Part shown: positions 43,563 to 52,009 of the stretch, one piece after another
Layout: each line of letters starts with the position of its first letter
Numbering within the stretch: the stretch's first letter is position 1
Program-made: the position numbers and the translations under genes
The notes under the pieces: generated by a model
Told to the model about the DNA's origin: nothing
The model's input: the letters and a program-made list of their open reading frames with translations, nothing else
The model's database searches: none
Source: Hoeflea sp. BAL378
GTDB lineage: Bacteria > Pseudomonadota > Alphaproteobacteria > Rhizobiales > Rhizobiaceae
Reading direction: 5' to 3'
NCBI RefSeq assembly: GCF_000759435.1
Contig: NZ_JRJG01000001.1
Span: 1 to 64,000, forward strand
Length of the DNA: 64,000 nucleotides

Positions 43563-44213
43563 TCAGATGCGGCCGTATTTGGCGAGCCCGTCCCGGAGCG
43601 ACCCGGAGGCGATGATCAGGCGGGCCTGCTCGGCTTCGCGCGCATCGATTTCCAGCGCCATGGCGAGCACCTCTTCGGCCTGTTCGCGCGGCACGCGGAC
43701 CACGCCGTCGATGTCGCCGACGATGATGTCGCCCGGCTTGACGATGATGCCGCCGATCGCCACTTCGACATTGGACGCGAGCGTGCGGATCCGACCGAGC
43801 GTGGTTCCGGGCGACACGCAGCGCGAATAGACCGGGAAGTCATAGTCGCGCCGGATCTCGACGATGTCGCGCAGGCCGCCATCCAGCAGGGCGGCCTCGT
43901 GCTTGTTGGCCACCGCGCCGGCCGTCATCAGCCCGCCCCACAGCGCCACATCGGTGGTGCCGTTGGTCGAAATCACGATCACCGAGCCGGCGTCCGCCTC
44001 GTCGATCGCGTCGATGGCATGCTGCGGCGGCAGGAATTCGGCGGTCGGGCCTTCGAGGATGGTGACCGCCGGGCCGACGATCTTCCTTTCGTTGATGCGC
44101 GGCTTGAAGGCTTCGGGCAGGAAGCCGGTCTTTCCGGTCACCTTGTCGACCGCGTCGGCCACCGAGGCCGTTGCGGCTGTGCGGAAACCCGCGATGAGTT
44201 CATCAAGTGTCAT
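43563..44213 (-). CDS. RraA/HMG-type aldolase family protein
   Basis: 216 residues. The core IVGPAVTILEG, WGGLMTAGAVANKHEAALLDGGLRDIVEIR and SPGTTLGRIRTLASNVEVAIGGIIVKPGDIIVGDIDGVVRVPREQAEEV match the RraA fold. Asp111 to Asp116 (DGGLRD) keeps the Arg and Asp used by 4-hydroxy-4-methyl-2-oxoglutarate and related pyruvate-releasing aldolases, so a metal-dependent retro-aldol or decarboxylase role is more likely than RNase E inhibition. It lies in the cluster B operon between the hydroxyacid dehydrogenase and the sugar kinase. Confidence 0.88.
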   Translation of the reverse strand: MTLDELIAGFRTAATASVADAVDKVTGKTGFLPEAFKPRINERKIVGPAVTILEGPTAEFLPPQHAIDAIDEADAGSVIVISTNGTTDVALWGGLMTAGAVANKHEAALLDGGLRDIVEIRRDYDFPVYSRCVSPGTTLGRIRTLASNVEVAIGGIIVKPGDIIVGDIDGVVRVPREQAEEVLAMALEIDAREAEQARLIIASGSLRDGLAKYGRI

Positions 44214-44345
44214 GTCTTCTTCCTTCAGAAGCTTGTGTTGAAAGGGAATTTCCCTGGGAGGAAAGGGCGGGATCCATGTCCCGCATGACTGGCGGGCCGC
44301 ATGTCGACGGCGCGCCGGCGGCTGCCGGGCCTGTCGCTGAGGGCC

Positions 44346-45311
44346 TCACCATCTGTTCACCCAGTTTCTGGGCGGTTCACCGGAGAGCACGCGGCTGATC
44401 TCGGCGGCGGCGTTGCGCTGGAGCACCGCGACCGACCGCTCCGAATACCAGGCGGTATGGTCCGAGAGCACGGTGTTGGGCGTCGACAGCAGGGGGTGAT
44501 CCGGGCGCACCGGCTCCTCTTCGAACACGTCGATGCCGGCGCCGAAGATCCGGCCCTGGTCGAGCGCCGCGGCAAGCGCCGCCTCGTCGACGAGGCCGCC
44601 GCGCGAGACGTTGACGACAATGGTAGTCGGCCGCATCAGCGCGAACAGCCGGGCGTCGAGGATGCGGTGTGTCTCGGGCGTCAGCGGCGCATGGACGCTG
44701 ACGACGTCGCTCAGCCGGCAAAGACTGTCCAGATCGGTCAGTTCAAGGTTCTCGGCAGTCGCCTTTTCCCCGGACAGGAATGGATCGAAGACCAGCACCC
44801 GGGCGAAGCCGAGGGCGCGGAACTTGCGCGCCGTCGCCATGCCGATGCGGCCACAGCCGATCAGTCCGAGAACGGCATTCTCCCGGCTCGGAATCAGCGC
44901 CGCCTGGCCGATGCCCCATTTGTTCGAGCGGACTTCGCGGTCCCGGGCCGGAATGCGGCGCTGGACGGCGAGATAGAGCGCAAGGGCATGTTCGCTGACC
45001 TCGGTCTCGGCACCGTAATCAGGGACATTGGCCACATAGATGCGGCGCCTGGCGGCGGCTTCGAGATCGATGTTGTCGACGCCGACGCCGTAGCGCACGA
45101 TGATCCTGAGGTCGGGGCAGACCTCCATCAGACCGGATGTCACGGCGCGCTCGCGCACCATGACACCCAGCGGATTGATGGTCTGCAGCGCGGAGGCCGC
45201 GTCCTGGTGCGCGGCCACCGGAACAACTTTCAGGGCATGGGCCGACAGAACCTTTTCCTCGGTGCTGTAGTCCGCATAGCCTGGTTCCAGAACGGCAACG
45301 GCATTCGCCAT
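44346..45311 (-). CDS. D-2-hydroxyacid dehydrogenase family oxidoreductase
   Basis: 321 residues. The NAD-binding loop GCGRIG (152-157) lies in LGLIGCGRIGMATARKFRALGF. Catalytic residues are Arg237 (VNVSRGGLVD), a Glu in DVFEEEP (261-267) and His285 (LSDHTAWYS). The spacing and the TAWYSERS ending follow the C-terminal-binding-protein/phosphoglycerate dehydrogenase-like branch. It should interconvert a 2-hydroxy and a 2-oxo acid. It starts 21 bp after the binding protein gene of the second TRAP system. Confidence 0.92.
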   Translation of the reverse strand: MANAVAVLEPGYADYSTEEKVLSAHALKVVPVAAHQDAASALQTINPLGVMVRERAVTSGLMEVCPDLRIIVRYGVGVDNIDLEAAARRRIYVANVPDYGAETEVSEHALALYLAVQRRIPARDREVRSNKWGIGQAALIPSRENAVLGLIGCGRIGMATARKFRALGFARVLVFDPFLSGEKATAENLELTDLDSLCRLSDVVSVHAPLTPETHRILDARLFALMRPTTIVVNVSRGGLVDEAALAAALDQGRIFGAGIDVFEEEPVRPDHPLLSTPNTVLSDHTAWYSERSVAVLQRNAAAEISRVLSGEPPRNWVNRW

Positions 45312-45332
45312 GACGCGACCTCTCCGTTTCGC

Positions 45333-46352
45333 TTAGTTGAAGGAGTCGCGATAGGCCGCGACCGCGGCATCGAGCTTGTCGGGCCATTCCGCGCCGACTT
45401 CGCTCACCACGAATTCCCGCACCGCCGGCTGCGCGGCCTGGCGGAACATCGCCTTCTGCTCGGGGCTCACCGGGACGACCGTCATGCCTTTTTCCGAGAG
45501 GATCGCCGAGGCGTTGGCATCCTGCGCCGCGGTCATGCCGCGGTGGATCACCTTGGCGATCTCCACGCACTGGTCGACGGCGGTTTTCTCGACATCCGTC
45601 AGACCCTGGTAGAAGCTGTCCGACATCAGGTAGGCGTGCCAACTGAACACGTGAGCGTCGAGGGTGACGTATTTCTGGTTCTGGTAGAGCGAGGCGTCGA
45701 CGATGTTGGTCACGCCGTTCTCCTGGCCGTCGACGACGCCCTGCTGCAAGGCACCAGGCAGTTCCGGCCACGGCACGGGAGTGGCCGAGGCGCCGAGGCT
45801 TTCCACCAGCGTCACCCAGACCGGGGCGGTCATCACGCGCATCTTCAGGCCGGCCATGTCCTTAGGCTCGGCGACCGGACGCACGTTGTTGGTGAAGTTG
45901 CGCACGCCGTTGTCGGCGACGCCGAACATGCGGATGCCGGTCTTGGCAACCATGTCCTCGGCCATTTCCTTGCCGAAGTCGCCATCCATCACCGCCCAGG
46001 CCATGGCCTGGTCGTCGAAAAGATAGGGCAGGGCGAGCGCCGAGAAGGGCTTGTAGGTGGCCGAGATCGGGCCGTCATGGACGACCGCCATCTGGATCGA
46101 TCCGAGCTGCAGGCCTTCCATCACCTCGTTGTCGCCGGCAAGCTGGCCGGCGGGATAGATCTGGACGTCGATCGAGCCGGCGGTCTTGCCCTCGACGCAG
46201 CTCTCGAAGGCAAGCGCCGCGGCATGCTTGGGCGAACTGAGGTCCGCGGACTGGAAGTGGGCGTATTTGAGCTCCTTGGCCGAGGCCGCGGACGCAGTGG
46301 CAAGGACCGCGATCGCCGCAGTCGCTGCAAGGTATTTTGACATGGATTTCAT
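45333..46352 (-). CDS. dctP: TRAP transporter substrate-binding protein (DctP) of cluster B
   Basis: 339 residues from the ATG at 46352, behind a strong GGAGGA. Signal peptide at 1 to about 26 (ending ASAASA). DctP landmarks: LKYAHFQSADLSSPKHAAALAFESCVEGKTAGSIDVQIYPAGQLAGDNEVMEGLQLGSIQMAVVHDG and LKMRVMTAPVWVTLVESLGASATPVPWPELPGALQQGVVDGQENG, the latter with the carboxylate-binding Arg. This PWPELPGALQQGVVDGQENG form is common in sugar-acid and C4-dicarboxylate TRAP systems. The gene order dctQ-dctM-dctP differs from cluster A. Confidence 0.93.
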   Translation of the reverse strand: MKSMSKYLAATAAIAVLATASAASAKELKYAHFQSADLSSPKHAAALAFESCVEGKTAGSIDVQIYPAGQLAGDNEVMEGLQLGSIQMAVVHDGPISATYKPFSALALPYLFDDQAMAWAVMDGDFGKEMAEDMVAKTGIRMFGVADNGVRNFTNNVRPVAEPKDMAGLKMRVMTAPVWVTLVESLGASATPVPWPELPGALQQGVVDGQENGVTNIVDASLYQNQKYVTLDAHVFSWHAYLMSDSFYQGLTDVEKTAVDQCVEIAKVIHRGMTAAQDANASAILSEKGMTVVPVSPEQKAMFRQAAQPAVREFVVSEVGAEWPDKLDAAVAAYRDSFN

Positions 46353-46371
46353 AATGTTCCTCCTTCTCATG

Positions 46372-47658
46372 TCAGTTGGCAAATCCAAATAGATTGGGGA
46401 CGAAAGTGCTGACGCCGGGCACAAGGATGACCAGCAGCAGGACGAGAAGTTCTGCTATCAGCAGCGGCAGAACGGCCTTGGCGAGCGCTTCGAGGCGCAG
46501 CCGCCCGACCGCGGAAATGACGAAGAGGACCGGACCGACCGGCGGCGTGATCATGCCGATGGTCAGGTTGAGAACCAGCATCATGCCGAACTGGAGCGGG
46601 TCGACGCCGGCCGAATAGGCGATCGGCCCGAGGATCGGCGTGAGGATGATCAGCGCCGGCAGCGTGTCGATGAAGAAGCCGCAGACCAGGGCGAAACCGG
46701 CGAGGATGAAGAGGATCCCGAGCCGGCTGTCGGTGATGGTGGAGATCACGGATGCAAGCTGCTGCGGGATCTGCAGGTAGGTGAGCAGCCACGCGAAGAT
46801 CGACGCCAGCGCCACGATCAGGAACACCGACGAGGTGACCACCGCCGCGCGCACGAAGGCGGCATAGATGCCGCGGAAGGTGAAGGAGCGCAGGACCAGG
46901 CCGAGCAGCAACGCGTAGGCGGAGGCCACCGCGCCGGCTTCGGTCGGCGTGAAGACGCCGAGCAGGATGCCGCCGAGGATGATCGCCGGCATGATGATCG
47001 CCGGCAGCGCCGCTAGCGTGGCGCCGGAGAGTTCCTTCATGCTCGCCCGGTCCTCGCGGCCGCGATAGCCGTTCCGGACCGAGATGATGTGGTTGGCGAT
47101 GGCGAGCGAGACGCCGAGCAGGATGCCCGGCACGATGCCCGCCAGGAACAGCCCCGCCACGGTGACGCCGCTGGTCGAGATGGCGAAGATCACGGCAAGG
47201 ATCGAGGGTGGGATGATCGGGCCGATGGTCGCCGTCGCGGCCGAGAGCGCGCCTGCATAATATTTGTCGTAGCCCGCTTCGCGCATCATCCGCATGACGA
47301 TCGCCGACGGGCCGGCGGCATCGGCGAGCGCCGAGCCGCTGATGCCCGCAAACAGCATCGAGACCAGGATGTTGACATGGCCGAGGCCGCCGCGCAGGTG
47401 CCCGACCAGCGCATTGGCGAAGCCGAGCAGCGAGCGCGTCAGGCCGCAGGCGGTCATCAGCTCGGAGGCGAGAATGAAGAAGGGAACCGCCATCAGCGGG
47501 AAGCTGTCGATGCCGGCGAACATCCGCTGGGTGGCGACGAGCGGATTGAGCGAGCCGTCGAGATAGACGGCGACGATGCCCGCGATTCCCATGGTGAAGG
47601 CCACGGGGACGCCGAGAATCAGCGTCGCGAAGAACAGGATGATCAGCGTCTTCGCCAT
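46372..47658 (-). CDS. dctM: TRAP transporter large membrane subunit (DctM) of cluster B
   Basis: 428 residues and about twelve membrane segments. VPFFILASELMTACGLTRSLLGFANALVGHLRGGLGHVNILVSMLFAGISGSALADAAGPSAIVMRMM, PIIPPSILAVIFA and GMITPPVGPVLFVISAVGRL are standard DctM landmarks. It forms the sodium-coupled channel with DctQ. dctQ ends 3 bp upstream and dctP starts 19 bp downstream on the same strand. Confidence 0.94.
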   Translation of the reverse strand: MAKTLIILFFATLILGVPVAFTMGIAGIVAVYLDGSLNPLVATQRMFAGIDSFPLMAVPFFILASELMTACGLTRSLLGFANALVGHLRGGLGHVNILVSMLFAGISGSALADAAGPSAIVMRMMREAGYDKYYAGALSAATATIGPIIPPSILAVIFAISTSGVTVAGLFLAGIVPGILLGVSLAIANHIISVRNGYRGREDRASMKELSGATLAALPAIIMPAIILGGILLGVFTPTEAGAVASAYALLLGLVLRSFTFRGIYAAFVRAAVVTSSVFLIVALASIFAWLLTYLQIPQQLASVISTITDSRLGILFILAGFALVCGFFIDTLPALIILTPILGPIAYSAGVDPLQFGMMLVLNLTIGMITPPVGPVLFVISAVGRLRLEALAKAVLPLLIAELLVLLLVILVPGVSTFVPNLFGFAN

Positions 47659-47661
47659 CGC

Positions 47662-48159
47662 TCAGGACTCCTTGGCCTGGACGAGGTCGACCGCGTCGAT
47701 CTCGAATTCCTCGGCCACGAAGCGCCGGGCGAAGAAGGCCAACTGGACCAGGAATAGGCCGCAGCCGATGGGAATGGACAGGTAGGGAATGCCGCGCGAC
47801 ATGCCGGTCGACATGGTCTGCTTGTTCCAGCCGAACTCGACGAATTTGATGCCGAGCCACATCATCGTCGCCATGAAGGCGAACATGATGGCGACGATGA
47901 TCCAGCGGATCGGTTTTGCAAGCGGGGCAGGGACCATGTCGACGACCGCGACGATGGCGACCAGGCGGCCTTCACGCAGGGCAAGGCCGGCGCCGGCAAA
48001 GGCGCCGAGGATCATCAGGTGGCGCGCGGCCTCCTCGACCCAGGCAAAGGAATGCGAGAAGCCGTAGCGCCCGACCACGTTGATGAAGACAATTGCAAAG
48101 ACGATCGCCAGAACGGCCGCAACCAGAATGCGGTTCATCTCGACGATCAGCGTTTCCAT
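47662..48159 (-). CDS. dctQ: TRAP transporter small membrane subunit (DctQ) of cluster B
   Basis: About 165 residues if started at the ATG at 48159 (METLIVEMNRILVAA); a TTG at 48174 would add five residues. Four membrane segments, with the family motif SFAWVEEAARHLMILGAFAGAGLALREGRLVAIVAVVDM between the first and second pairs. It is the first gene of the cluster B operon, divergent from the GntR regulator. The operator palindrome at 48204-48220 lies 44 bp upstream of the ATG. Confidence 0.9.
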   Translation of the reverse strand: METLIVEMNRILVAAVLAIVFAIVFINVVGRYGFSHSFAWVEEAARHLMILGAFAGAGLALREGRLVAIVAVVDMVPAPLAKPIRWIIVAIMFAFMATMMWLGIKFVEFGWNKQTMSTGMSRGIPYLSIPIGCGLFLVQLAFFARRFVAEEFEIDAVDLVQAKES

Positions 48160-48203
48160 GCGTCGCAAGTTCAAAGCCGTCTACCTCCCGATGGCGCGCA
48201 AAC

Positions 48204-48220
48204 TGGCATACAGTATGCCA
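48204..48220. promoter_or_regulatory. Palindromic operator for the GntR/FCD regulator
   Basis: TGGCATACAGTATGCCA is a perfect 8+1+8 palindrome in the 128-bp gap between divergent dctQ and the GntR gene. FadR-type regulators bind palindromes with GTAT/ATAC-like half-sites of this size. A partial repeat (TGTATGTTGTATGC, about 48233-48246) lies nearby and could be a second site. Confidence 0.7.
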
Positions 48221-48287
48221 CTGCGTCAATCCTGTATGTTGTATGCTAGTCACATCTGCGGTAGGTGTTGGTCTGGAGTGCAAAACC

Positions 48288-48950
48288 ATGAAGCTATTGG
48301 AACGGCCGAAATCCCTTACCGAGCTGGTCACCGAGTCGATCAGGGACTGGATCGTCAGCGGCAGGCTGGATCTCGGCGAGCACCTGTCCGAGGTCCGAGT
48401 GGCCACCGAACTGGGCGTGAGCCGCACCCCGGTGCGCGAAGCGATGAACCGCCTGGAGATGGAAGGCCTGCTCACGGTCGAGCCGCAGAGGGGAACCTTC
48501 GTGTTCTGCCTGGCGCCCGAAGAGATCGCCATGCTCTGCGACGCCCGTGTCTGCCTCGAGACCACGGCGCTCAGGGCGGCGATCCGCACCAATCCGCAGC
48601 AGTTGCTGGAGAGGCTCAGGGCCTGCACGGCGGAGATGACGCTGGCCCGGCAGAAGGATGACGTCTCGGCCTACCTGGCGCTCGATACGCAGTTCCACCA
48701 GCATTTTTTCGACTGCTCGGGAAACCGGTTTCTCGACGACGCCTACCAGGCCATCGCCCAGAAGATGGCGTCGCTGCGCAACAGGCTGGGGCGGCATCCC
48801 GATCACATGGCCAAGTCGTTCCGCGAGCACATTGAACTCGCCGATGCCGTCGGCAATTCCGACACCGAAGGCGCCCTGGCGATCCTGCGATTGCACATCG
48901 ACCGGAAGGAAGGCTCGTACTGGAATGTCGCGACCAAGGATGCCGGCTGA
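48288..48950 (+). CDS. GntR-family regulator with FCD effector domain
   Basis: 220 residues from the ATG at 48288. The N-terminal winged helix has LTELVTESIRDWIVSGRLDLGEHLSEVRVATELGVSRTPVREAMNRLEMEGLLTVEPQRGTFV, a textbook GntR signature. The FCD domain follows with metal-binding His in TQFHQHFFDCSGN and FREHIELADAV, and a final LRLHID. It is transcribed away from the TRAP operon and probably represses it until the substrate or a product is bound at the FCD metal site. Confidence 0.94.
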   Translation: MKLLERPKSLTELVTESIRDWIVSGRLDLGEHLSEVRVATELGVSRTPVREAMNRLEMEGLLTVEPQRGTFVFCLAPEEIAMLCDARVCLETTALRAAIRTNPQQLLERLRACTAEMTLARQKDDVSAYLALDTQFHQHFFDCSGNRFLDDAYQAIAQKMASLRNRLGRHPDHMAKSFREHIELADAVGNSDTEGALAILRLHIDRKEGSYWNVATKDAG

Positions 48951-49355
48951 TTTCCTGATTTCAATGGCGGAACACTGAGAAGCCTGGAGCCTGCCTGCGG
49001 CCTGCTGCAGTGAATCTGGTTGCCAGGATGCGTGCCAGGAGTTCCTATGGGCAGGGGACGGCCGGCCCCAAGCAGAGGGGCCCGACGTGGAAAATCCTTC
49101 TCCGATATTTATAATCAAAATCATAATAATAGTCGAAAATTATTTGTTTGTATCCGAAATCAAGGCGACCATAATGCCGTGAAAGCGCGCGTTAGTCGTG
49201 CTGCAAAGAACAATAAGGGCGTCGCGCGGTCTCTCATTGGCGGCATGGTTTGCGGTCCATAAGCCCATCGGTGCTCGATATGGCAGTCAGACGCGGCGGT
49301 GTCCGCGCCGGCGTCATTCGCAATCAAGACAAACGTGGAAATGGGAACTTACACG
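48951..49355. other. 405-bp intergenic region with an AT-rich leader element
   Basis: No gene seen. The first half has ordinary GC content. At 49104-49184 it turns strongly AT-rich (ATAATCAAAATCATAATAAT), unusual for this genome, and contains AAAATTA (49136), TTTGT (49147), GAAATC (49156) and AGG (49163). The same words in nearly the same spacing occur at 55306-55336. This is probably the promoter/regulator-binding region of the tricarboxylate transporter operon. Confidence 0.5.
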
Positions 49356-50426
49356 ATGGTCAACACTCATACTTCAAGCGACAAAATCAAGGCAGCAGGG
49401 AAGTCCACCGGGAGCTACGCCAAGTTCATCGGCGGGGTGGTTGTTCTTGCTGCGACGGCCGTGCCGGCAATGGCGCAGACGGCGGATTGTTCTTTCTACG
49501 AAGGCAAGACGGTGGAGCTGATCGTCCCGTTCAACCCCGGCGGCGGGTTTGACTCCTATGGGCGCATGGTCGCCAATCACATGGGATCGAAGCTGGGCGC
49601 CCAGAACATGATCGTCCGCAACCAGCCGGGCGCCGGCGGCCTTCTTGCCACCAACCAGACCTGGGTGGCCGAACCGGACGGTCTTCTCGTCCAGTTGATG
49701 TCGACCAGCGGCCTGCTGACCGCCGAGCTTGGCGGCGCTGATGGCGTCAACTTCGAAAGCGGCGGATTTTCCTGGATCGGCCGGGTTTCCGGCGAGCCGG
49801 ACGTCATCACGGTGGGTCCAAACAGCGAGATCAAGTCGATCGACGATGTCCGGGCCATTTCCAAGGAGCGCAAGGTTCGCATCGGGTCTTCGGGTCTGGG
49901 CGACATCGACTATATCGAGGCGGAGCTGATGACCTCGGTGTTCGATCTCGATTCCAACATCGTTGTCGGCTTCTCCGGCGCCCCGGAGGTCTATGCCTCG
50001 CTTGCTCGCGGCGAACTCGATCTCTTTTCGTCGTCCTACAGCGCTGCGCAGCAGGCCCAGTCAGCCGAATCCGCCAAGATCATGTGGCTCTTCGACAGCG
50101 AGGCAGATTCGGACTATCCCGATCTGACGCCGATCGGCTCCTTTCTGGAGGGCGACGACCTCGCCCTGGTGACGGCCCATGCCGATCTCGTGGCCGGCGG
50201 CCGCGCCCTTGCCGGTCCTCCCGGACTGCCCGCGGAGCGCCTCGCCTGCCTGCGCGAAGCCTTCGACAAGACCATGGAAGATCCTGCGTTCCTTGCGGAA
50301 TCCGAGAGCACCAATCGTCCGGTCTCGCCCATCGCTGGCGCCGAACTCGCCGACATGATTTCGGGCCTCACGGCGAATGCTCCACAGGCCTATGTGAACC
50401 TCCTGCGCAAATCGTACCAGAACTGA
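49356..50426 (+). CDS. tctC: Tripartite tricarboxylate transporter substrate-binding protein (TctC/Bug)
   Basis: About 356 residues. Starts at 49341, 49356 or upstream are possible; I chose 49356, which has GGGAA about 9 bases ahead. An unusually long polar n-region precedes the hydrophobic signal core FIGGVVVLAATAVPAMAQ. The Bug fold is shown by KTVELIVPFNPGGGFDSYGRMVANHM, VRNQPGAGGLLATNQ and LPAERLACLREAFDKTMEDPAF. These proteins bind carboxylates and feed the TctAB permease encoded next. A hairpin at 50463-50483 separates it from tctA. Confidence 0.88.
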   Translation: MVNTHTSSDKIKAAGKSTGSYAKFIGGVVVLAATAVPAMAQTADCSFYEGKTVELIVPFNPGGGFDSYGRMVANHMGSKLGAQNMIVRNQPGAGGLLATNQTWVAEPDGLLVQLMSTSGLLTAELGGADGVNFESGGFSWIGRVSGEPDVITVGPNSEIKSIDDVRAISKERKVRIGSSGLGDIDYIEAELMTSVFDLDSNIVVGFSGAPEVYASLARGELDLFSSSYSAAQQAQSAESAKIMWLFDSEADSDYPDLTPIGSFLEGDDLALVTAHADLVAGGRALAGPPGLPAERLACLREAFDKTMEDPAFLAESESTNRPVSPIAGAELADMISGLTANAPQAYVNLLRKSYQN

Positions 50427-50462
50427 GCGAACCCTCATCTGCTGCTCAGCGATGACAACGGG

Positions 50463-50483
50463 CCGGCCATCCCAGATGGCCGG
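50463..50483 (+). terminator. Intercistronic stem-loop between tctC and tctA
   Basis: CCGGCCAT (50463-50470) pairs with ATGGCCGG (50476-50483) across the loop CCCAG. There is no long T run. As with the TRAP hairpin at 30292-30325 it stands directly behind a binding-protein gene and before the membrane subunits. Confidence 0.6.
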
Positions 50484-50518
50484 TTCCGGACAGGTGTGAT
50501 TGGTCGGGAGATTTTCTA

Positions 50519-52009
50519 ATGATTGAAGCTGCGTTATCGGGACTGTTGCAGGTCATCAGCCCCTACGCGCTGAGCCTGATGTTGATCGGCATCGTCATCG
50601 GCTTCGTGGTTGGCATTCTTCCTGGCTTGGGCGGACCGGTCGCGCTGGCCTTGATGCTTCCCTTCACCTTCGGCATGACGCCGATCGAGACCTTCTGCTT
50701 TCTTCTGAGCACGATGGTCGTCACGACGACCGCTGGCGGCATCACGTCCATCCTGTTCGGGATACCCGGGGAAGCGACCGCAGCCGCCATCGTGCTCGAC
50801 GGCCATCCCATGGCCAAGAAGGGCGAGGCGGGCCGCGCCATCGGGGCGATGCTGATGGCCTCGCTGCTGGGCGCCGTCATCGGTGCGATCGCCATCCTCC
50901 TGTCCATACCGATCATCCGGCCCATCGTCCTGGCGTTCGGTCCTCCCGAATTCTTCATGCTCACGCTTGTCGGCCTCACCTTCATCTCGGTCCTCTCGGA
51001 TGGATCGATGACCAAGGGCCTGATCATGGCGACGGCGGGCATCCTGATCGCGCTGGTGGGCATCGACCCCCAGACCGCGGTGCCGCGCTACACCTTCGGC
51101 CTGCTCGAACTGTGGGACGGAATCAGCATCGTGGCGATCGTCATCGGCCTGTTCGGCGGCCCGCAGATCCTCGAGCTGATGCTGAGCAAGAGCAGCATCG
51201 CCACCGGCACGGCCTCCAACGACGTCCGCGGCATCTGGCAGGGCTTCAAGGATTCCTTCATTCACTGGAACGTGGTGCTCAGGGCCGGATTGATCGGCGC
51301 CGGCGTCGGCATCGTCCCCGGGGTGGGCGGATCGGTGGCCCAGTTCATTGCCTATGGCCATGCCAAGCAGACATCGCGCGAGCCGGAGAAATTCGGCAAG
51401 GGCAGCATCGAGGGACTGCTCGCCGCCAGCGGCAACAACAACGCCAAGGATGGCGGCGCGCTGATCCCGATGATTTCCTTCGGCCTTCCGGGCAGCGTCA
51501 GCACCGCGATCGTGCTCACGGCCTTCCTGATCGTGGGGATTACCCCCGGACCGGCGATGCTGACCGAGCATCTCGATGTGACCTTTGCCATGATCTGGGT
51601 GACCATCATCGCCAATGTCATCGTTCTCCTGATCACCATTCCGCTGATCAAGCCGCTGTCCCGGCTGACGCTGGTGAACGGGCCTCTGCTCGCGCCATTC
51701 CTCCTGGTCCTCGTCGTGCTCGGCGCCTATGCGGCGAACAACAGCATGCATGACGTCTGGGTGATGCTGGCCGCAGCCGCCATCGGCGTGCTCTGCCAGC
51801 GTTTCAACTGGCCCAAGGTGCCGCTGCTTCTCGGCGTGGTGCTGGGGGAAATCTGCGAGCGGTACTTCTTCCTGTCCCACTCGCTGTTCGGCTGGGAGTG
51901 GCTGAGCCGCCCGATCGTCATCGGCTTTGCGGTGATCATGGCCTTCATCTTCTTCCGTGCGGGCCGCCAGGCCTGGACCAAGATGCGCCAGGAAAGGAGT
52001 GCAGCATGA
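50519..52009 (+). CDS. tctA: Tripartite tricarboxylate transporter large permease TctA
   Basis: 496 residues with about ten to twelve membrane segments. The duplicated TctA signature appears twice: GILPGLGGPVALALMLPFTFGM near residues 38-60, and GIVPGVGGSVAQFIAYGHAKQTS near 262-284. GIPGEATAAAIVLDGHPMAKKGEAGRAIGAMLMASLLG and LIPMISFGLPGSVSTAIVLTAFLIVGITPGPAM are further landmarks. It is the main channel of the TTT system. GGGAG upstream supports the ATG at 50519; tctB overlaps its end by 4 bp. Confidence 0.94.
   Translation: MIEAALSGLLQVISPYALSLMLIGIVIGFVVGILPGLGGPVALALMLPFTFGMTPIETFCFLLSTMVVTTTAGGITSILFGIPGEATAAAIVLDGHPMAKKGEAGRAIGAMLMASLLGAVIGAIAILLSIPIIRPIVLAFGPPEFFMLTLVGLTFISVLSDGSMTKGLIMATAGILIALVGIDPQTAVPRYTFGLLELWDGISIVAIVIGLFGGPQILELMLSKSSIATGTASNDVRGIWQGFKDSFIHWNVVLRAGLIGAGVGIVPGVGGSVAQFIAYGHAKQTSREPEKFGKGSIEGLLAASGNNNAKDGGALIPMISFGLPGSVSTAIVLTAFLIVGITPGPAMLTEHLDVTFAMIWVTIIANVIVLLITIPLIKPLSRLTLVNGPLLAPFLLVLVVLGAYAANNSMHDVWVMLAAAAIGVLCQRFNWPKVPLLLGVVLGEICERYFFLSHSLFGWEWLSRPIVIGFAVIMAFIFFRAGRQAWTKMRQERSAA

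Noticed and set aside
43563-44213. The RraA-like gene as the RNase E inhibitor RraA
   Set aside because: It keeps aldolase-type Arg/Asp residues (DGGLRD) and lies in a catabolic operon with a kinase, SDR and dehydrogenase, so an aldolase role is preferred.
49104-49184. The AT-rich element as a replication origin or attachment site
   Set aside because: There are no DnaA boxes, iterons, integrase or tRNA; a similar element at 55277 suggests a promoter or regulator site instead.
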